Notes under the pieces: generated by a model
Databases searched by the model: none
What the model saw: the letters and a program-made list of their open reading frames with translations, nothing else
Told to the model about the DNA's origin: nothing
Assembly: GCA_947068385.1 (NCBI GenBank)
Contig: CAMTBF010000013.1
Span: forward strand, 1 to 18,450
Direction of reading: 5' to 3'
DNA length: 18,450 nt
Source: an uncultured Lachnospiraceae bacterium
GTDB taxonomy: Bacteria; Bacillota; Clostridia; Lachnospirales; Lachnospiraceae
Translations under genes and position numbers: made by a program
In this document: positions 1 to 7,050 of the stretch, piece after piece
How the letters are laid out: every line of letters begins with the position of its first letter
Numbering within the stretch: the first letter of the stretch is position 1

Positions 1-217
1 TGCACGTCCGGTAGAGATAGGGAATAATGTCTGGATTGGCGGCGGCTGCATCCTTCTGCCGGGAGTCACCATAGGAGAAAACAGCGTGATAGGGGCTGGA
101 AGCGTCGTAAACCGCCCTATCCCGCCTGATTGTGTTGCGGTAGGGAATCCATGCAGGGTGATACGTTATTTTGATACAGACAGGGAAAGGCGAAACAAGG
201 TAGAACTGTCCGACTAA
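1..217 (+). CDS. Hexapeptide-repeat O-acetyltransferase, 3' part (maltose/galactoside acetyltransferase-like)
   Basis: Partial gene: the reading frame is already open at the left edge (first full codon at position 2) and stops with TAA at 215-217, leaving about 71 C-terminal residues. The sequence shows left-handed beta-helix hexapeptide repeats ([30 protein letters not shown]) followed by a GNPCRVIR segment. That ending is characteristic of the LacA/Maa/NodL acetyltransferases, which move acetyl from acetyl-CoA to a sugar hydroxyl. The VWIGGG and GAGSVV motifs match the acetyl-CoA-binding coils of this family. The acceptor sugar cannot be told from this fragment. A short charged tail ([11 protein letters not shown]) follows the family core. 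The enzyme is cytoplasmic and works as a trimer in known relatives. An inverted repeat follows at 228-246. Confidence 0.85.
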   Translation, partial: ARPVEIGNNVWIGGGCILLPGVTIGENSVIGAGSVVNRPIPPDCVAVGNPCRVIRYFDTDRERRNKVELSD

Positions 218-227
218 AGCCCGACCC

Positions 228-246
228 GTCCGGCAGTCAGCCGGAC
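228..246. terminator. Inverted repeat between convergent genes, possible weak terminator
   Basis: A 7-bp perfect inverted repeat, GTCCGGC/GCCGGAC with a 5-base loop, lies 11 bases after the acetyltransferase stop and about 120 bases past the stop of the convergent AAC(3)-like gene. Neither strand has a good T-run after the stem, so intrinsic termination is only a possibility. The rest of 247-366 shows no gene I can support. Confidence 0.35.
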
Positions 247-366
247 AGGGAACGGCAAAATTTCTCACATGAGCAAAGCTGCGGGGAATGAAACCCTCTT
301 CCGCAAAGTCAATGGCTCCATTAAACCGGATTCTTTGATAGCATACCTAACCAAAAGCGCCACAGG

Positions 367-1110
367 TTAAATATAAGCCGAGATGTCCGTCACGAACGCA
401 TAGGGCTCCGCCCACATCTTCACCAGGGCCGCCGCCAACAGCGCCCGGGCGTCGATCAGGTACGCGTTGGCCGAAAGGAGCTTCCCTTTCCGGATGTCCG
501 GATCCTCCAATATGTCTTCGATGCGCTGGAATTCCGAGCCCCAGCCGTAGCCGTCATTCGCCACGTACTGCCTGGTCTGGCCGTTTACCGTAAACGCCGG
601 GGACTGGGTCTGGCGGATGTAGGGCGGCCTTACGATCGTCTCGATTCCGTGCAGGAATGTACAGGAATGCAGGATGTCCCCGATGAAGAGCAGCTTTCCC
701 TTGTAGAGCGGCAGCAGCATGAATGGAGAATGGGGGCCTACGGCCACATCGTCCATGGAATGGCCCACCGTCAGCCTGTGGGCCATCTTCCCTTTGGCGC
801 ACACGGAATGGGTGGGATGGACGCTGCGCTCCACGCCGGGCCTGTGCAGGAACACCCTGGGAAGCAGCCCGATGCAGGGCTCCGTGGCGGCGCTGTCGAA
901 CACAGGCTGCTCGGCCGTCACATTCTCATAGGTCAGCGCGGGCATCAGCAGAGTGCCCTCCTCCCCTAAGACCTCCTCCAGAATATCGATGATTTCTTCC
1001 GGGGTGCATTCGGTCTCCAGGGCTTTCATGGAAGAGTGCACCTGCACCACATCCCCGGGATTTACCCCCAGCTCCAATAGGTCGCTTTTGAATCTTTCTT
1101 TGTCTGTCAT
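367..1110 (-). CDS. AAC(3)-family aminoglycoside N-acetyltransferase-like protein
   Basis: Encodes 247 residues of the Antibiotic_NAT (AAC(3)) family. Known members use acetyl-CoA to acetylate the 3-amino group of 2-deoxystreptamine aminoglycosides, although many chromosomal homologues have other or unknown acceptors. Family motifs visible are VHSS near residues 24-27, VHPTHS at 97-102 (H101 fits the conserved catalytic-region histidine), VGPHSP near 124-129, and TFLHGIE at 151-157. It is somewhat shorter than plasmid AAC(3) enzymes of roughly 260-290 residues. There is no signal peptide, so it is cytoplasmic. The start is ATG at 1110, 8 bases after AAAGGAGG. It lies 99 bases downstream of the MerR/GyrI-like regulator on the same strand with no evident promoter or terminator between, so the two are probably co-transcribed. 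Family call is firm; real aminoglycoside resistance is inference. Confidence 0.9.
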   Translation of the reverse strand: MTDKERFKSDLLELGVNPGDVVQVHSSMKALETECTPEEIIDILEEVLGEEGTLLMPALTYENVTAEQPVFDSAATEPCIGLLPRVFLHRPGVERSVHPTHSVCAKGKMAHRLTVGHSMDDVAVGPHSPFMLLPLYKGKLLFIGDILHSCTFLHGIETIVRPPYIRQTQSPAFTVNGQTRQYVANDGYGWGSEFQRIEDILEDPDIRKGKLLSANAYLIDARALLAAALVKMWAEPYAFVTDISAYI

Positions 1111-1209
1111 CTCGATTCCCTCCTTTTCTGCCTCATGCAGGGGCAGTCATCCTGTACTTTCAGTTCGGCAGCGCGAGTCTGCATCTCCACGCTCTGTCCT
1201 ATGCGTAGA

Positions 1210-2163
1210 CTATTCTCTGGGCTGTATAGGCAGGAGCAAATCCACGCTCCCGTCGATTCCGTTCCGGGGCCAGCCCGCACAGGCCGAATACACCCAGTTC
1301 AAATGCTCCTCCAGGCAGCCCTCCGGATTGTCCGACTCCTCACCAAGGCGGCGCACCTGATACCTGCCATTGCTCTTCGCCCAGGCTTTCAGGAATTCCC
1401 ATTCCTGGAAATCAGGAAACCGTATGGCATAGGCCGCGTAAAGCCCTCCTGGGAAACGCTTCTTCACAAGCGGCGCAGGTACCTCCATGTCGTCCGGTAT
1501 GGTCACCCAGTTCTCATACCCGTAGCCGTCTTCTTCTCCCGCCCTGCCAGGCGGATTGAAGCCAAACAGGCGGGAATCCGGCTTTTTCTCATAAAGCCCC
1601 GCTCCGCGGATGAATGCGTCTATGACGCTTCCCACCTTCTCCTCCGGATTCTCCCCGAAATACCGGAAAGAGGCCACCGCACATGGCGGCAACAGTACAA
1701 TCCGAATCTGTCTTTCCTTCTCCCATGCCGGGCAAAGGGCGCTTCCGTTCAGCTGGTACCTCTCCAAAGGAGGCAGCCCTACCATCCCCTCTATCTCGCT
1801 TTCCCAGGCGCGGTTTATTGAGGACTTGTCTGTCGTCATCAGTTCCTTCAGCCGCCTCAGAGCCGCCTGAATCGTTCCCATGGAAGCCAGATTCCGCTCC
1901 ATATCCGCTATCTGCTCCTGCACCATGCCCACAGCCTCCCGAGCGCTCCCGTCCATGATGACCTGGATTTTCTTCAGGGGCATCTGGAGCCTGCGCAACA
2001 GAACAATCTGCCGAATCCTCCTGACCGCCTCCTCATCGTATACCCGGTAGGCGTAGTCCTCCCTGTGTCTACTTCTCACCAGGCCCTCTTTTTCATAGTA
2101 CCGCAGCATCCTCGCGGAAACCCCCAGCATCTCGCTCACCTGGCCAATCGTCATCAAAGCCAT
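1210..2163 (-). CDS. MerR-family transcriptional regulator with GyrI-like ligand-binding domain
   Basis: Encodes 317 residues. Residues 1-72 are a MerR winged helix-turn-helix (MTIGQVSEMLGVSARMLRYY, then RVYDEEAVRRI), followed by a dimerising helix at about 75-115. Residues about 155-317 form a GyrI-like effector domain, with the YENWVTIPDD and FPGGLYAAY motifs seen in BmrR-type multidrug sensors. Such proteins bind bulky, often cationic, compounds and untwist promoters with long spacers. The frame extends upstream to 2310, but I place the start at ATG 2163: GGGAGG sits 7 bases before it, it begins the MerR domain exactly, and the extension would overlap the promoter at 2186-2216. It precedes the AAC(3)-like gene and probably controls its own operon. 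Confidence 0.9.
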   Translation of the reverse strand: MALMTIGQVSEMLGVSARMLRYYEKEGLVRSRHREDYAYRVYDEEAVRRIRQIVLLRRLQMPLKKIQVIMDGSAREAVGMVQEQIADMERNLASMGTIQAALRRLKELMTTDKSSINRAWESEIEGMVGLPPLERYQLNGSALCPAWEKERQIRIVLLPPCAVASFRYFGENPEEKVGSVIDAFIRGAGLYEKKPDSRLFGFNPPGRAGEEDGYGYENWVTIPDDMEVPAPLVKKRFPGGLYAAYAIRFPDFQEWEFLKAWAKSNGRYQVRRLGEESDNPEGCLEEHLNWVYSACAGWPRNGIDGSVDLLLPIQPRE

Positions 2164-2185
2164 CCGGCTACCTCCCTGTGCATAA

Positions 2186-2216
2186 AGTATAAAGTACGAC
2201 ATCGTGTCCATGTCAA
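2186..2216 (-). promoter_or_regulatory. merR promoter with 19-bp spacer (MerR-type operator)
   Basis: Read on the minus strand, a perfect -35 box TTGACA (2216-2211) and a good -10 box TATACT (2191-2186) are separated by exactly 19 bp. Normal sigma-A promoters have about 17 bp. A 19-20 bp spacer is the hallmark of promoters activated by DNA distortion by MerR regulators. An inverted repeat GACAT/ATGTC (2214-2210 and 2202-2198) overlaps the -35 box and spacer, although it is not centred in the spacer. The predicted transcript start near 2179 leaves a very short leader, with the ribosome site at 2176-2171. Spacing and boxes are seen directly; control by the adjacent MerR protein is inference. 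Confidence 0.7.
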
Positions 2217-2224
2217 GCCGCGAA

Positions 2225-2256
2225 ATCATATCCGCGCAATCCCTTCCACCTGTCAA
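2225..2256 (-). promoter_or_regulatory. Possible second upstream promoter with 20-bp spacer
   Basis: On the minus strand another perfect TTGACA (2256-2251) is followed 20 bp later by TATGAT (2230-2225). It lies 40 bp upstream of the 19-bp-spacer promoter and points the same way. It may be a tandem MerR-type promoter for the same operon or a chance match. Confidence 0.35.
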
Positions 2257-2374
2257 GTCCTTGGTCAACATCGTATCATAATTTTGTCCACTGTGCATCC
2301 ATGTTCTCATACCATAGTCCCTTCCAATTCATATTATCGATTACTTCAAGACCAATATTCGTTCTATTTGCTTC

Positions 2375-2403
2375 TTGACAATTCCCCCTTATAGCCTTAT
2401 AAT
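2375..2403 (+). promoter_or_regulatory. Consensus sigma-A promoter of the T-box/trpB2 transcript
   Basis: A perfect -35 TTGACA (2375-2380), a 17-bp spacer and a perfect -10 TATAAT (2398-2403). Transcription should begin near 2410, just before the T-box RNA. A full consensus match fits a leader whose output is set by attenuation rather than by initiation. Confidence 0.9.
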
Positions 2404-2409
2404 GATTGA

Positions 2410-2713
2410 AAATCAATACAGCAAACCGTTGAAGCGGAGATAACGGCAATCATGCCCTCACAGAGAGCCTGCGGCGCTGAGAAGCAGGTGGGAGACAAGT
2501 TGTCAAATGGGCCGCTGAGGGCGCAGTGAAATGTGGCTTCCACAGAGTATTCTGCGACGTTGGGGCAGACGTCATATGCCGGGGGTATGCAGGTATCCCG
2601 CTAAGGGCACGGGTCAGGCCGTGAAGCAAGGTGGCACCGCGGATAAACGTACTATTTTCGTACAGTATTCGTCCTTGACAGAGCATCATCTTCTGTCGGG
2701 GCGTTTTTTGTTT
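2410..2713 (+). promoter_or_regulatory. T-box riboswitch upstream of trpB2
   Basis: The hallmark T-box sequence AAGGTGGCACCGCGG is at 2628-2642. It follows a Stem III-like hairpin (CACGG/CCGTG, 2608-2623) and precedes the conserved TTCGTCC segment and a terminator. Upstream, AGAGAG at 2463-2468 and a GCGGC/GCCGC pairing (2471-2475 with 2511-2515) fit Stem I. The specifier strand follows a CGCAG stem and reads TGAAATGTGGC from 2527. T-box RNAs bind a tRNA whose anticodon pairs with the specifier, and uncharged tRNA stabilises the antiterminator so that the downstream gene is read. UGG (Trp) lies at 2534-2536 as the gene predicts. By spacing from the GAAA motif, however, UGU (Cys, 2532-2534) fits the usual position better. 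The class is certain; tRNA identity is not. Confidence 0.92.
2673..2713 (+). terminator. T-box regulated intrinsic terminator
   Basis: The stem CCTTGACAGA/TCTGTCGGGG (with G-U wobbles, 2673-2682 and 2692-2701) is followed by a T-rich tract from 2704. It begins inside the conserved CGTCC segment that also helps form the antiterminator, so the two structures exclude each other. Confidence 0.85.
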
Positions 2714-2803
2714 TACGGGCACCTGAGACAGAGGGGAAATCCACGCCGGACAGGTTCCGTCGCCGGAAAAGGACAGCGCATTTCACCCGAAAGGAGGCAG
2801 CAT

Positions 2804-2878
2804 ATGACATCGACGAAGCCCACAAAGCGATGGCATAGCCATGGACACCGCCCAGAAAGGATTTCCGCGAGGCCCTAA
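2804..2878 (+). CDS. Possible 24-residue small ORF in the trpB2 leader
   Basis: ATG at 2804 follows a strong AAAGGAGG ribosome site (2790-2797) and opens a 24-codon frame ending in TAA at 2876-2878. The product is basic, with one tryptophan and several histidines and arginines, and resembles no family I know. It lies between the T-box terminator and trpB2, in a 280-base stretch (2714-2995) with no other convincing gene. It may be a translated leader peptide, the start of a decayed gene, or chance. The strong ribosome site is the only real support. Parts of this stretch also read as protein-like in another frame (from about 2858), which would fit a frameshifted remnant. Confidence 0.3.
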   Translation: MTSTKPTKRWHSHGHRPERISARP

Positions 2879-2995
2879 GGGAAGCGGCAAACGCCGGGGA
2901 CGGAAAGCTCACATATGCCACAGCAAAAAAACATTTACGGAAAAACGAGACCGGAAAGACCGGCTTAAGACAAACAGAATATGGAGGAACCGATA

Positions 2996-4369
2996 ATGCA
3001 GAACGAAAAAATCCCTTACAAAATCTATCTAAGCGAGAACGAGATGCCGAAAGCATGGTACAACCTGCGGGCCGACATGAAGCAGAAGCCCGCGCCCCTC
3101 TTGAACCCCGGCACCCAGCAGCCCATGACGGCCGAAGAGCTCTCCGGCGTCTTCTGCGAGGAGCTGGTGAAACAGGAGCTGGACGACACCACCACCTTTT
3201 TCCAGATTCCCGAGGAGATCCGGAGCTTCTACAAGATGTACCGCCCCTCTCCCCTGGTCCGGGCCTACTGCCTGGAGGAGAAGCTGGACACCCCGGCCAA
3301 GATCTACTACAAGTTCGAGGGCAACAACACCAGCGGCAGCCACAAATTAAACTCCGCCATCGCCCAGGCCTATTACGCCAAGAAGCAGGGCCTGAAAGGC
3401 GTCACCACGGAGACCGGAGCCGGACAGTGGGGCACGGCCCTGTCCATGGCCTGTGCCTACCTGGGGCTGGACTGCAAGGTCTACATGGTGAAATGCTCCT
3501 ATGAGCAGAAGCCCTTCCGCCGGGAGGTCATGCGCACCTACGGCGCCTCCGTGACACCCTCCCCCTCCATGGACACCCAGGTGGGGCGGAAGATCCTGGC
3601 GGAGCATCCCGGCACCACGGGGAGCCTGGGCTGCGCCATCTCCGAAGCCGTGGAGACGGCGGTGGGCAGCGAGGGCTACCGCTATGTGCTAGGCAGCGTG
3701 CTGAACCAGGTGATGCTGCACCAGTCGGTGATCGGCCTGGAGGCCAAGGCAGCCCTTGACAAATATGATGTGAAGCCGGACATGATCATCGGCTGCGCCG
3801 GCGGCGGCTCCAACTTAGGCGGCCTCATCGCCCCCTTCATGGGCCAGAAGCTCCGGGGAGAGGCGGACTACCGCTTCATCGCCGTGGAGCCCGCCTCCTG
3901 CCCCAGCTTCACCAGAGGCGTGTACGCCTACGATTTCTGCGACACCGGCATGGTCTGCCCTCTGGCCAAAATGTACACCTTAGGCAGCGGCTTCATCCCC
4001 TCCGCCAACCACGCGGGAGGGCTTCGCTACCACGGCATGAGCTCCACCCTGTCCGAGCTCTACCACCAGGGGCTCATGGAGGCCACCAGCGTGAAGCAGA
4101 CGGAAGTCTTCGAGGCCGCGGAATACTTCGCCAGGGTGGAGGGCATCCTGCCCGCTCCCGAGAGCTCCCACGCCATCCGGGTGGCCATCGATGAGGCCAT
4201 GAAGTGCAAGGAGACCGGCGAGGAGAAGACCATCCTCTTCGGCCTCACCGGCACGGGCTACTTCGACATGGTGGCCTACGAGAAGTTCCACGACGGCCAG
4301 ATGGAGGACTATATCCCCACGGACGCCGAGCTGGAGCAGTATCGCAACACGCTTCCCAAGATAGGCTGA
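2996..4369 (+). CDS. trpB2: Tryptophan synthase beta-like protein, TrpB2 type
   Basis: Encodes 457 residues. PLP-dependent tryptophan synthase beta condenses indole with L-serine to give tryptophan. The PLP lysine is K117 in GSHKLNS, the catalytic glutamate E139 is in ETGAGQWG, and the phosphate loop is CAGGGSN near 267-273. QWG in place of QHG, the length near 450, and the N-terminal extension mark the TrpB2 subfamily. TrpB2 proteins often act without TrpA and have been proposed to salvage indole or act on other serine-derived substrates. No trpA or other trp genes are nearby. The start is ATG 2996 because GGAGG at 2983-2987 lies 8 bases before it; an ATG at 2981 would put the ribosome site inside the gene. 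It is controlled by the upstream T-box. Cytoplasmic. Confidence 0.93.
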   Translation: MQNEKIPYKIYLSENEMPKAWYNLRADMKQKPAPLLNPGTQQPMTAEELSGVFCEELVKQELDDTTTFFQIPEEIRSFYKMYRPSPLVRAYCLEEKLDTPAKIYYKFEGNNTSGSHKLNSAIAQAYYAKKQGLKGVTTETGAGQWGTALSMACAYLGLDCKVYMVKCSYEQKPFRREVMRTYGASVTPSPSMDTQVGRKILAEHPGTTGSLGCAISEAVETAVGSEGYRYVLGSVLNQVMLHQSVIGLEAKAALDKYDVKPDMIIGCAGGGSNLGGLIAPFMGQKLRGEADYRFIAVEPASCPSFTRGVYAYDFCDTGMVCPLAKMYTLGSGFIPSANHAGGLRYHGMSSTLSELYHQGLMEATSVKQTEVFEAAEYFARVEGILPAPESSHAIRVAIDEAMKCKETGEEKTILFGLTGTGYFDMVAYEKFHDGQMEDYIPTDAELEQYRNTLPKIG

Positions 4370-4390
4370 TTGCGGACATAAAAACTGCAT

Positions 4391-4442
4391 GCCGGGGTGC
4401 ACGGAATACAGAGGCCGACCAGGCCTCAGCCGCGTCCCCGGC
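4391..4442. terminator. Nested hairpin between convergent trpB2 and araC-type genes
   Basis: GCCGGGG (4391-4397) pairs with CCCCGGC (4436-4442) around an inner GAGGCC/GGCCTC hairpin (4411-4427). On the minus strand a run of five T follows 6 bases beyond the stem, so it may end the araC-type transcript. The plus strand has no T-run, so its role for trpB2 is unclear. Confidence 0.4.
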
Positions 4443-4456
4443 AAAAACCGTTCCTA

Positions 4457-5335
4457 TCAAATCTGCATCTTCGAATACCCCTCCCGCCTCACATACTCCC
4501 GAAATTCCACAGGCGTCATGCCCATATGCCTTTTGAACACCTTGCTGAAATAATTCCCCCCGGAAAAGCCGCAGGCCATCCCCACGTCCCGGACGCTTTT
4601 CTCCCCGGAGGTCAGCATGTCCACCGCCCTGTCCAGTCGGATTCTGGTCAGATAATCGATGGGCCTCCCCCCGGTCTCCCTGTAGAATTCCCGGGAGAGA
4701 TGGCTCTGGCTCACCTGCAGGAAAGCCGCCACGTCCGCTATGCCCATGGGCGATGCGAAATGCGTCCTGATATACCCCTCCGCCCGGGCGCTGAGGGAGG
4801 CGTCCGCGTCCCTGTCCCCGGAGGGCGCGGCGCACAGAGCGCACAGCAGGCCGAAAGCCCGGCTGCTGAGCAGGAAAGGATCCCGCGCCCTCCCCTCCTT
4901 CGCCATGGCATGCAGCTCGAACAGCAACCGGACGGCTTCATGCCCCCGGGGCAGGGAGAAGACCTTCCCCAGATGGCTCTCAATCTGCCCGCAGTACCGC
5001 TCCGCCCCATGGCATTCGAATATGGCGAAGAGGAATTCCCAGGGAGCCTGGTTGCGCCCCTCGTCAAAGTAATAGCCCTCCTCCCCCGGCATCCTCAGGA
5101 AGAAAGCCCTGCCCTCGTCCACCACATGCTCCTGGCCGCCTATCCGCACCGTGCCGCTTCCGGCCAGGGTATATTGGAGGAGATAGGATTCCGCTCTCCC
5201 GCTGTTCTCCAGATGGTACCTGGCGGAATGCCTGGCCTCCCTGCCGATGGCCACCAGCTGTACGAAAGGCTCCTCCACGTCCTCCAGGAAATGGAACGCG
5301 TAATTGTCCAGTATGTCCGCTCTTTCCTCCTGCAT
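4457..5335 (-). CDS. AraC-family transcriptional regulator
   Basis: Encodes 292 residues. The N-terminal half is a cupin-like AraC ligand-binding domain (QYTLAGSGTVRIGG, FFLRMPGE). The C-terminal ~100 residues carry two helix-turn-helix units (MGIADVAAFLQVSQSHLSRE and VGMACGFSGGNYFSKVFKRH, then GMTPVEFREY). This arrangement is typical of sugar-responsive activators in Firmicutes. I chose ATG 5335 (GGAAGGG about 11 bases upstream) over an in-frame TTG at 5359 that has no ribosome site. It is divergent from the GH4 alpha-galactosidase across a 184-base regulatory gap. Regulation of that gene by a galactoside is a reasonable inference, but the ligand is unknown. No transmembrane segment, so a soluble DNA-binding protein. 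Confidence 0.92.
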   Translation of the reverse strand: MQEERADILDNYAFHFLEDVEEPFVQLVAIGREARHSARYHLENSGRAESYLLQYTLAGSGTVRIGGQEHVVDEGRAFFLRMPGEEGYYFDEGRNQAPWEFLFAIFECHGAERYCGQIESHLGKVFSLPRGHEAVRLLFELHAMAKEGRARDPFLLSSRAFGLLCALCAAPSGDRDADASLSARAEGYIRTHFASPMGIADVAAFLQVSQSHLSREFYRETGGRPIDYLTRIRLDRAVDMLTSGEKSVRDVGMACGFSGGNYFSKVFKRHMGMTPVEFREYVRREGYSKMQI

Positions 5336-5389
5336 CAAAAAATTACCCTTCCTTATCAAATACTTACCGTTGAAAAGTGCCGCCCTTTT

Positions 5390-5402
5390 CTCTATGATAG
5401 AG
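5390..5402. promoter_or_regulatory. Perfect 13-bp dyad in the araC-type/melA intergenic gap
   Basis: CTCTA-TGA-TAGAG is a perfect inverted repeat about 20 bp downstream of the predicted araC-type transcript start and 118 bp before the melA start codon. It is a candidate operator. A second, imperfect inverted pair spans TGATGATTCC (5408-5417) and GGAATCGTATCATCA (5480-5494). Which protein binds is not shown. Confidence 0.35.
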
Positions 5403-5428
5403 GCAAATGATGATTCCCTTTCCTGGAC

Positions 5429-5457
5429 AGTATAGCATACAGCGACCCGGAAGTAAA
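5429..5457 (-). promoter_or_regulatory. Promoter of the AraC-family regulator
   Basis: On the minus strand the -35 TTTACT (5457-5452) is followed after 17 bp by -10 TATACT (5434-5429). The predicted start is near 5422, giving a leader of about 87 bases. The divergent melA gene has only a possible -10 (TATCAT, 5487-5492) without a good -35 box, as expected for an activator-dependent promoter. Confidence 0.55.
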
Positions 5458-5519
5458 GCTGGGCCGTCTGTTTCGTGGAGGAATCGTATCATCAAAAAAT
5501 TACACAAGGAGGCAGAACC

Positions 5520-7001
5520 ATGTCTTTTAAAGTAGCATTTATCGGAGCAGGCAGCATCGGCTTCACCAGAGGGCTCCTGGCAGACATCCTGACAGTCCCG
5601 GAATTCCATGATATCCAGGTGTCCTTCACGGACATCAACCCCGACAACCTGCGGATGGTGACCCAGCTTTGCCAGCGGGACATCGACGAGAACGGCCTCG
5701 ACATCAAGATTCACGCCACCCTGGACCGCAGGGAGGCCTTCCAGGACGCGAAATACGTCATCAACTGCGTCCGTATCGGCATGCTGGAGGCCTTTGAGAC
5801 CGATGTGGACATCCCCCTGAAATACGGCGTGGATCAGTGCGTGGGCGACACCCTCTGCATCGGCGGCATCATGTACGGCCAGAGAGGCATCGCGGCCATG
5901 CTGGGATTCTGCAAGGATATCCGGGAAGTAGCCGCTCCCGGATGTATCCTGCTGAACTATTCCAACCCCAATGCCATGGTCACCTGGGCCTGCAACAAAT
6001 ACGGAAAAGTGCCCACCTACGGCCTCTGCCACGGGGTGCAGCACGGCCACGAGCAGATAGCAAAGGCTCTGGGACGGAAAAAGGAGGACGTGGACATCAT
6101 CTGCGCCGGCCTGAACCACCAGACCTGGTACATCAGCGTGAAGACAGACGGCGTGGAGCGCACGGGGGAGCTCTATGAACTGATGCAGCAGGCTGATTTT
6201 GCGAAAGACGAGAACATCCGCCTGGACGTGATGAAGAACTTCGGCTATTACTCCACGGAGTCCAACGGACATCTGTCGGAATACCTGATGTGGTACCGCA
6301 AGCGCCCGGAGGACATGGCGAACTGGATCAACTACAGCTCCTGGATCCAGGGAGAGACCGCCGGATACCTCAGGGTCTGCCGGGAGAGCCGCAACTGGTT
6401 CGAGACGGACTTCCCCAACTGGCTGAAGGAGCCCGCCAGGAAATTCACGCCGGAAAACCGCTCCACCGAGCACGGCAGCTATATCATAGAGGGCCTGGAG
6501 ACCGGCCGGGTCTACAGGGGCTGCTTCAACGTGATGAACGAAGGCGCCATCACCAACCTGCCCGCAGAATGCGTGGTAGAGGTGCCCTGCTATGTGGACT
6601 ACAACGGCATCTCCATCCCCAAGGTGGGAGACCTGCCCTTAGGCTGCGCCGCCATCTGCTCTGCCAGCGTATGGGTGCAGAAGCTGGCCGTGGAAGCCGC
6701 CATCCACGGGGACATCAGCCTCCTCTACCAGGCGGCCATGATGGATCCCCTCACCGGCGCGGTCTGCACCCCTGACGAAATCCGCCAGATGGTGGACGAG
6801 ATGCTGGTGGCCGGCAGGCAGTGGCTGCCCCAGTACAGCCAGGAAATCCCCAAAGCCGAGAAGCGGCTGGCCGAAAGCACGCTGCCCCTCCATCCCGCAA
6901 AAGGCTTCCGGCTCCACACCAAGACCGTGGAGGAAATGGCGGAAGAGAAAGCCAAGTACCGCGCCCTGGCCTCCGCAGCAGCAAAGGAAAACGTAAAATA
7001 G
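5520..7001 (+). CDS. melA: GH4 family alpha-galactosidase (MelA type)
   Basis: Encodes 493 residues of glycoside hydrolase family 4. These enzymes need NAD+ and Mn2+ and cleave glycosides by a redox-assisted elimination mechanism. The N-terminal Rossmann loop GAGSIG is at 10-14, with D38 in FTDIN. LNYSNPNAM (145-153) is the family signature. C170 in GLCHG and H200 in AGLNHQ correspond to the metal ligands. The YYSTESNGHLSEY segment is typical of alpha-galactosidases of this family, although GH4 members acting on other hexosides or galacturonides cannot be excluded. It has no signal peptide and is cytoplasmic, so it needs an imported substrate such as melibiose or raffinose. ATG 5520 follows AAGGAGG by 8 bases; an upstream in-frame GTG is disregarded. 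It is divergent from the AraC-type regulator and ends at a strong terminator. Confidence 0.9.
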   Translation: MSFKVAFIGAGSIGFTRGLLADILTVPEFHDIQVSFTDINPDNLRMVTQLCQRDIDENGLDIKIHATLDRREAFQDAKYVINCVRIGMLEAFETDVDIPLKYGVDQCVGDTLCIGGIMYGQRGIAAMLGFCKDIREVAAPGCILLNYSNPNAMVTWACNKYGKVPTYGLCHGVQHGHEQIAKALGRKKEDVDIICAGLNHQTWYISVKTDGVERTGELYELMQQADFAKDENIRLDVMKNFGYYSTESNGHLSEYLMWYRKRPEDMANWINYSSWIQGETAGYLRVCRESRNWFETDFPNWLKEPARKFTPENRSTEHGSYIIEGLETGRVYRGCFNVMNEGAITNLPAECVVEVPCYVDYNGISIPKVGDLPLGCAAICSASVWVQKLAVEAAIHGDISLLYQAAMMDPLTGAVCTPDEIRQMVDEMLVAGRQWLPQYSQEIPKAEKRLAESTLPLHPAKGFRLHTKTVEEMAEEKAKYRALASAAAKENVK

Positions 7002-7008
7002 GCTGTAA

Positions 7009-7042
7009 AAAGTGCCTGGCCATCTCCCCGACCAGGCACTTT
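7009..7042. terminator. Shared bidirectional intrinsic terminator
   Basis: A perfect 11-bp stem AAAGTGCCTGG/CCAGGCACTTT with a 12-base loop lies 7 bases after the melA stop and 8 bases past the stop of the convergent zinc-ribbon gene. It has T-rich ends on both strands, so it can end both transcripts. Confidence 0.88.
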
Positions 7043-7050
7043 CAGCTTTT

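Noticed and set aside
2164..2310. 49-residue N-terminal extension of the MerR-type protein
   Set aside because: It overlaps the clear promoter at 2186-2216, has no homology to MerR proteins, and ATG 2163 has a better ribosome site and starts the domain exactly.
2841..2996. 51-codon basic ORF upstream of trpB2
   Set aside because: No ribosome site, low-complexity Lys/Arg composition, and it ends at the trpB2 start; probably chance.
5364..6473. 369-codon frame opposite melA
   Set aside because: Shadow of melA; Val/His/Leu-rich with no recognisable domain.
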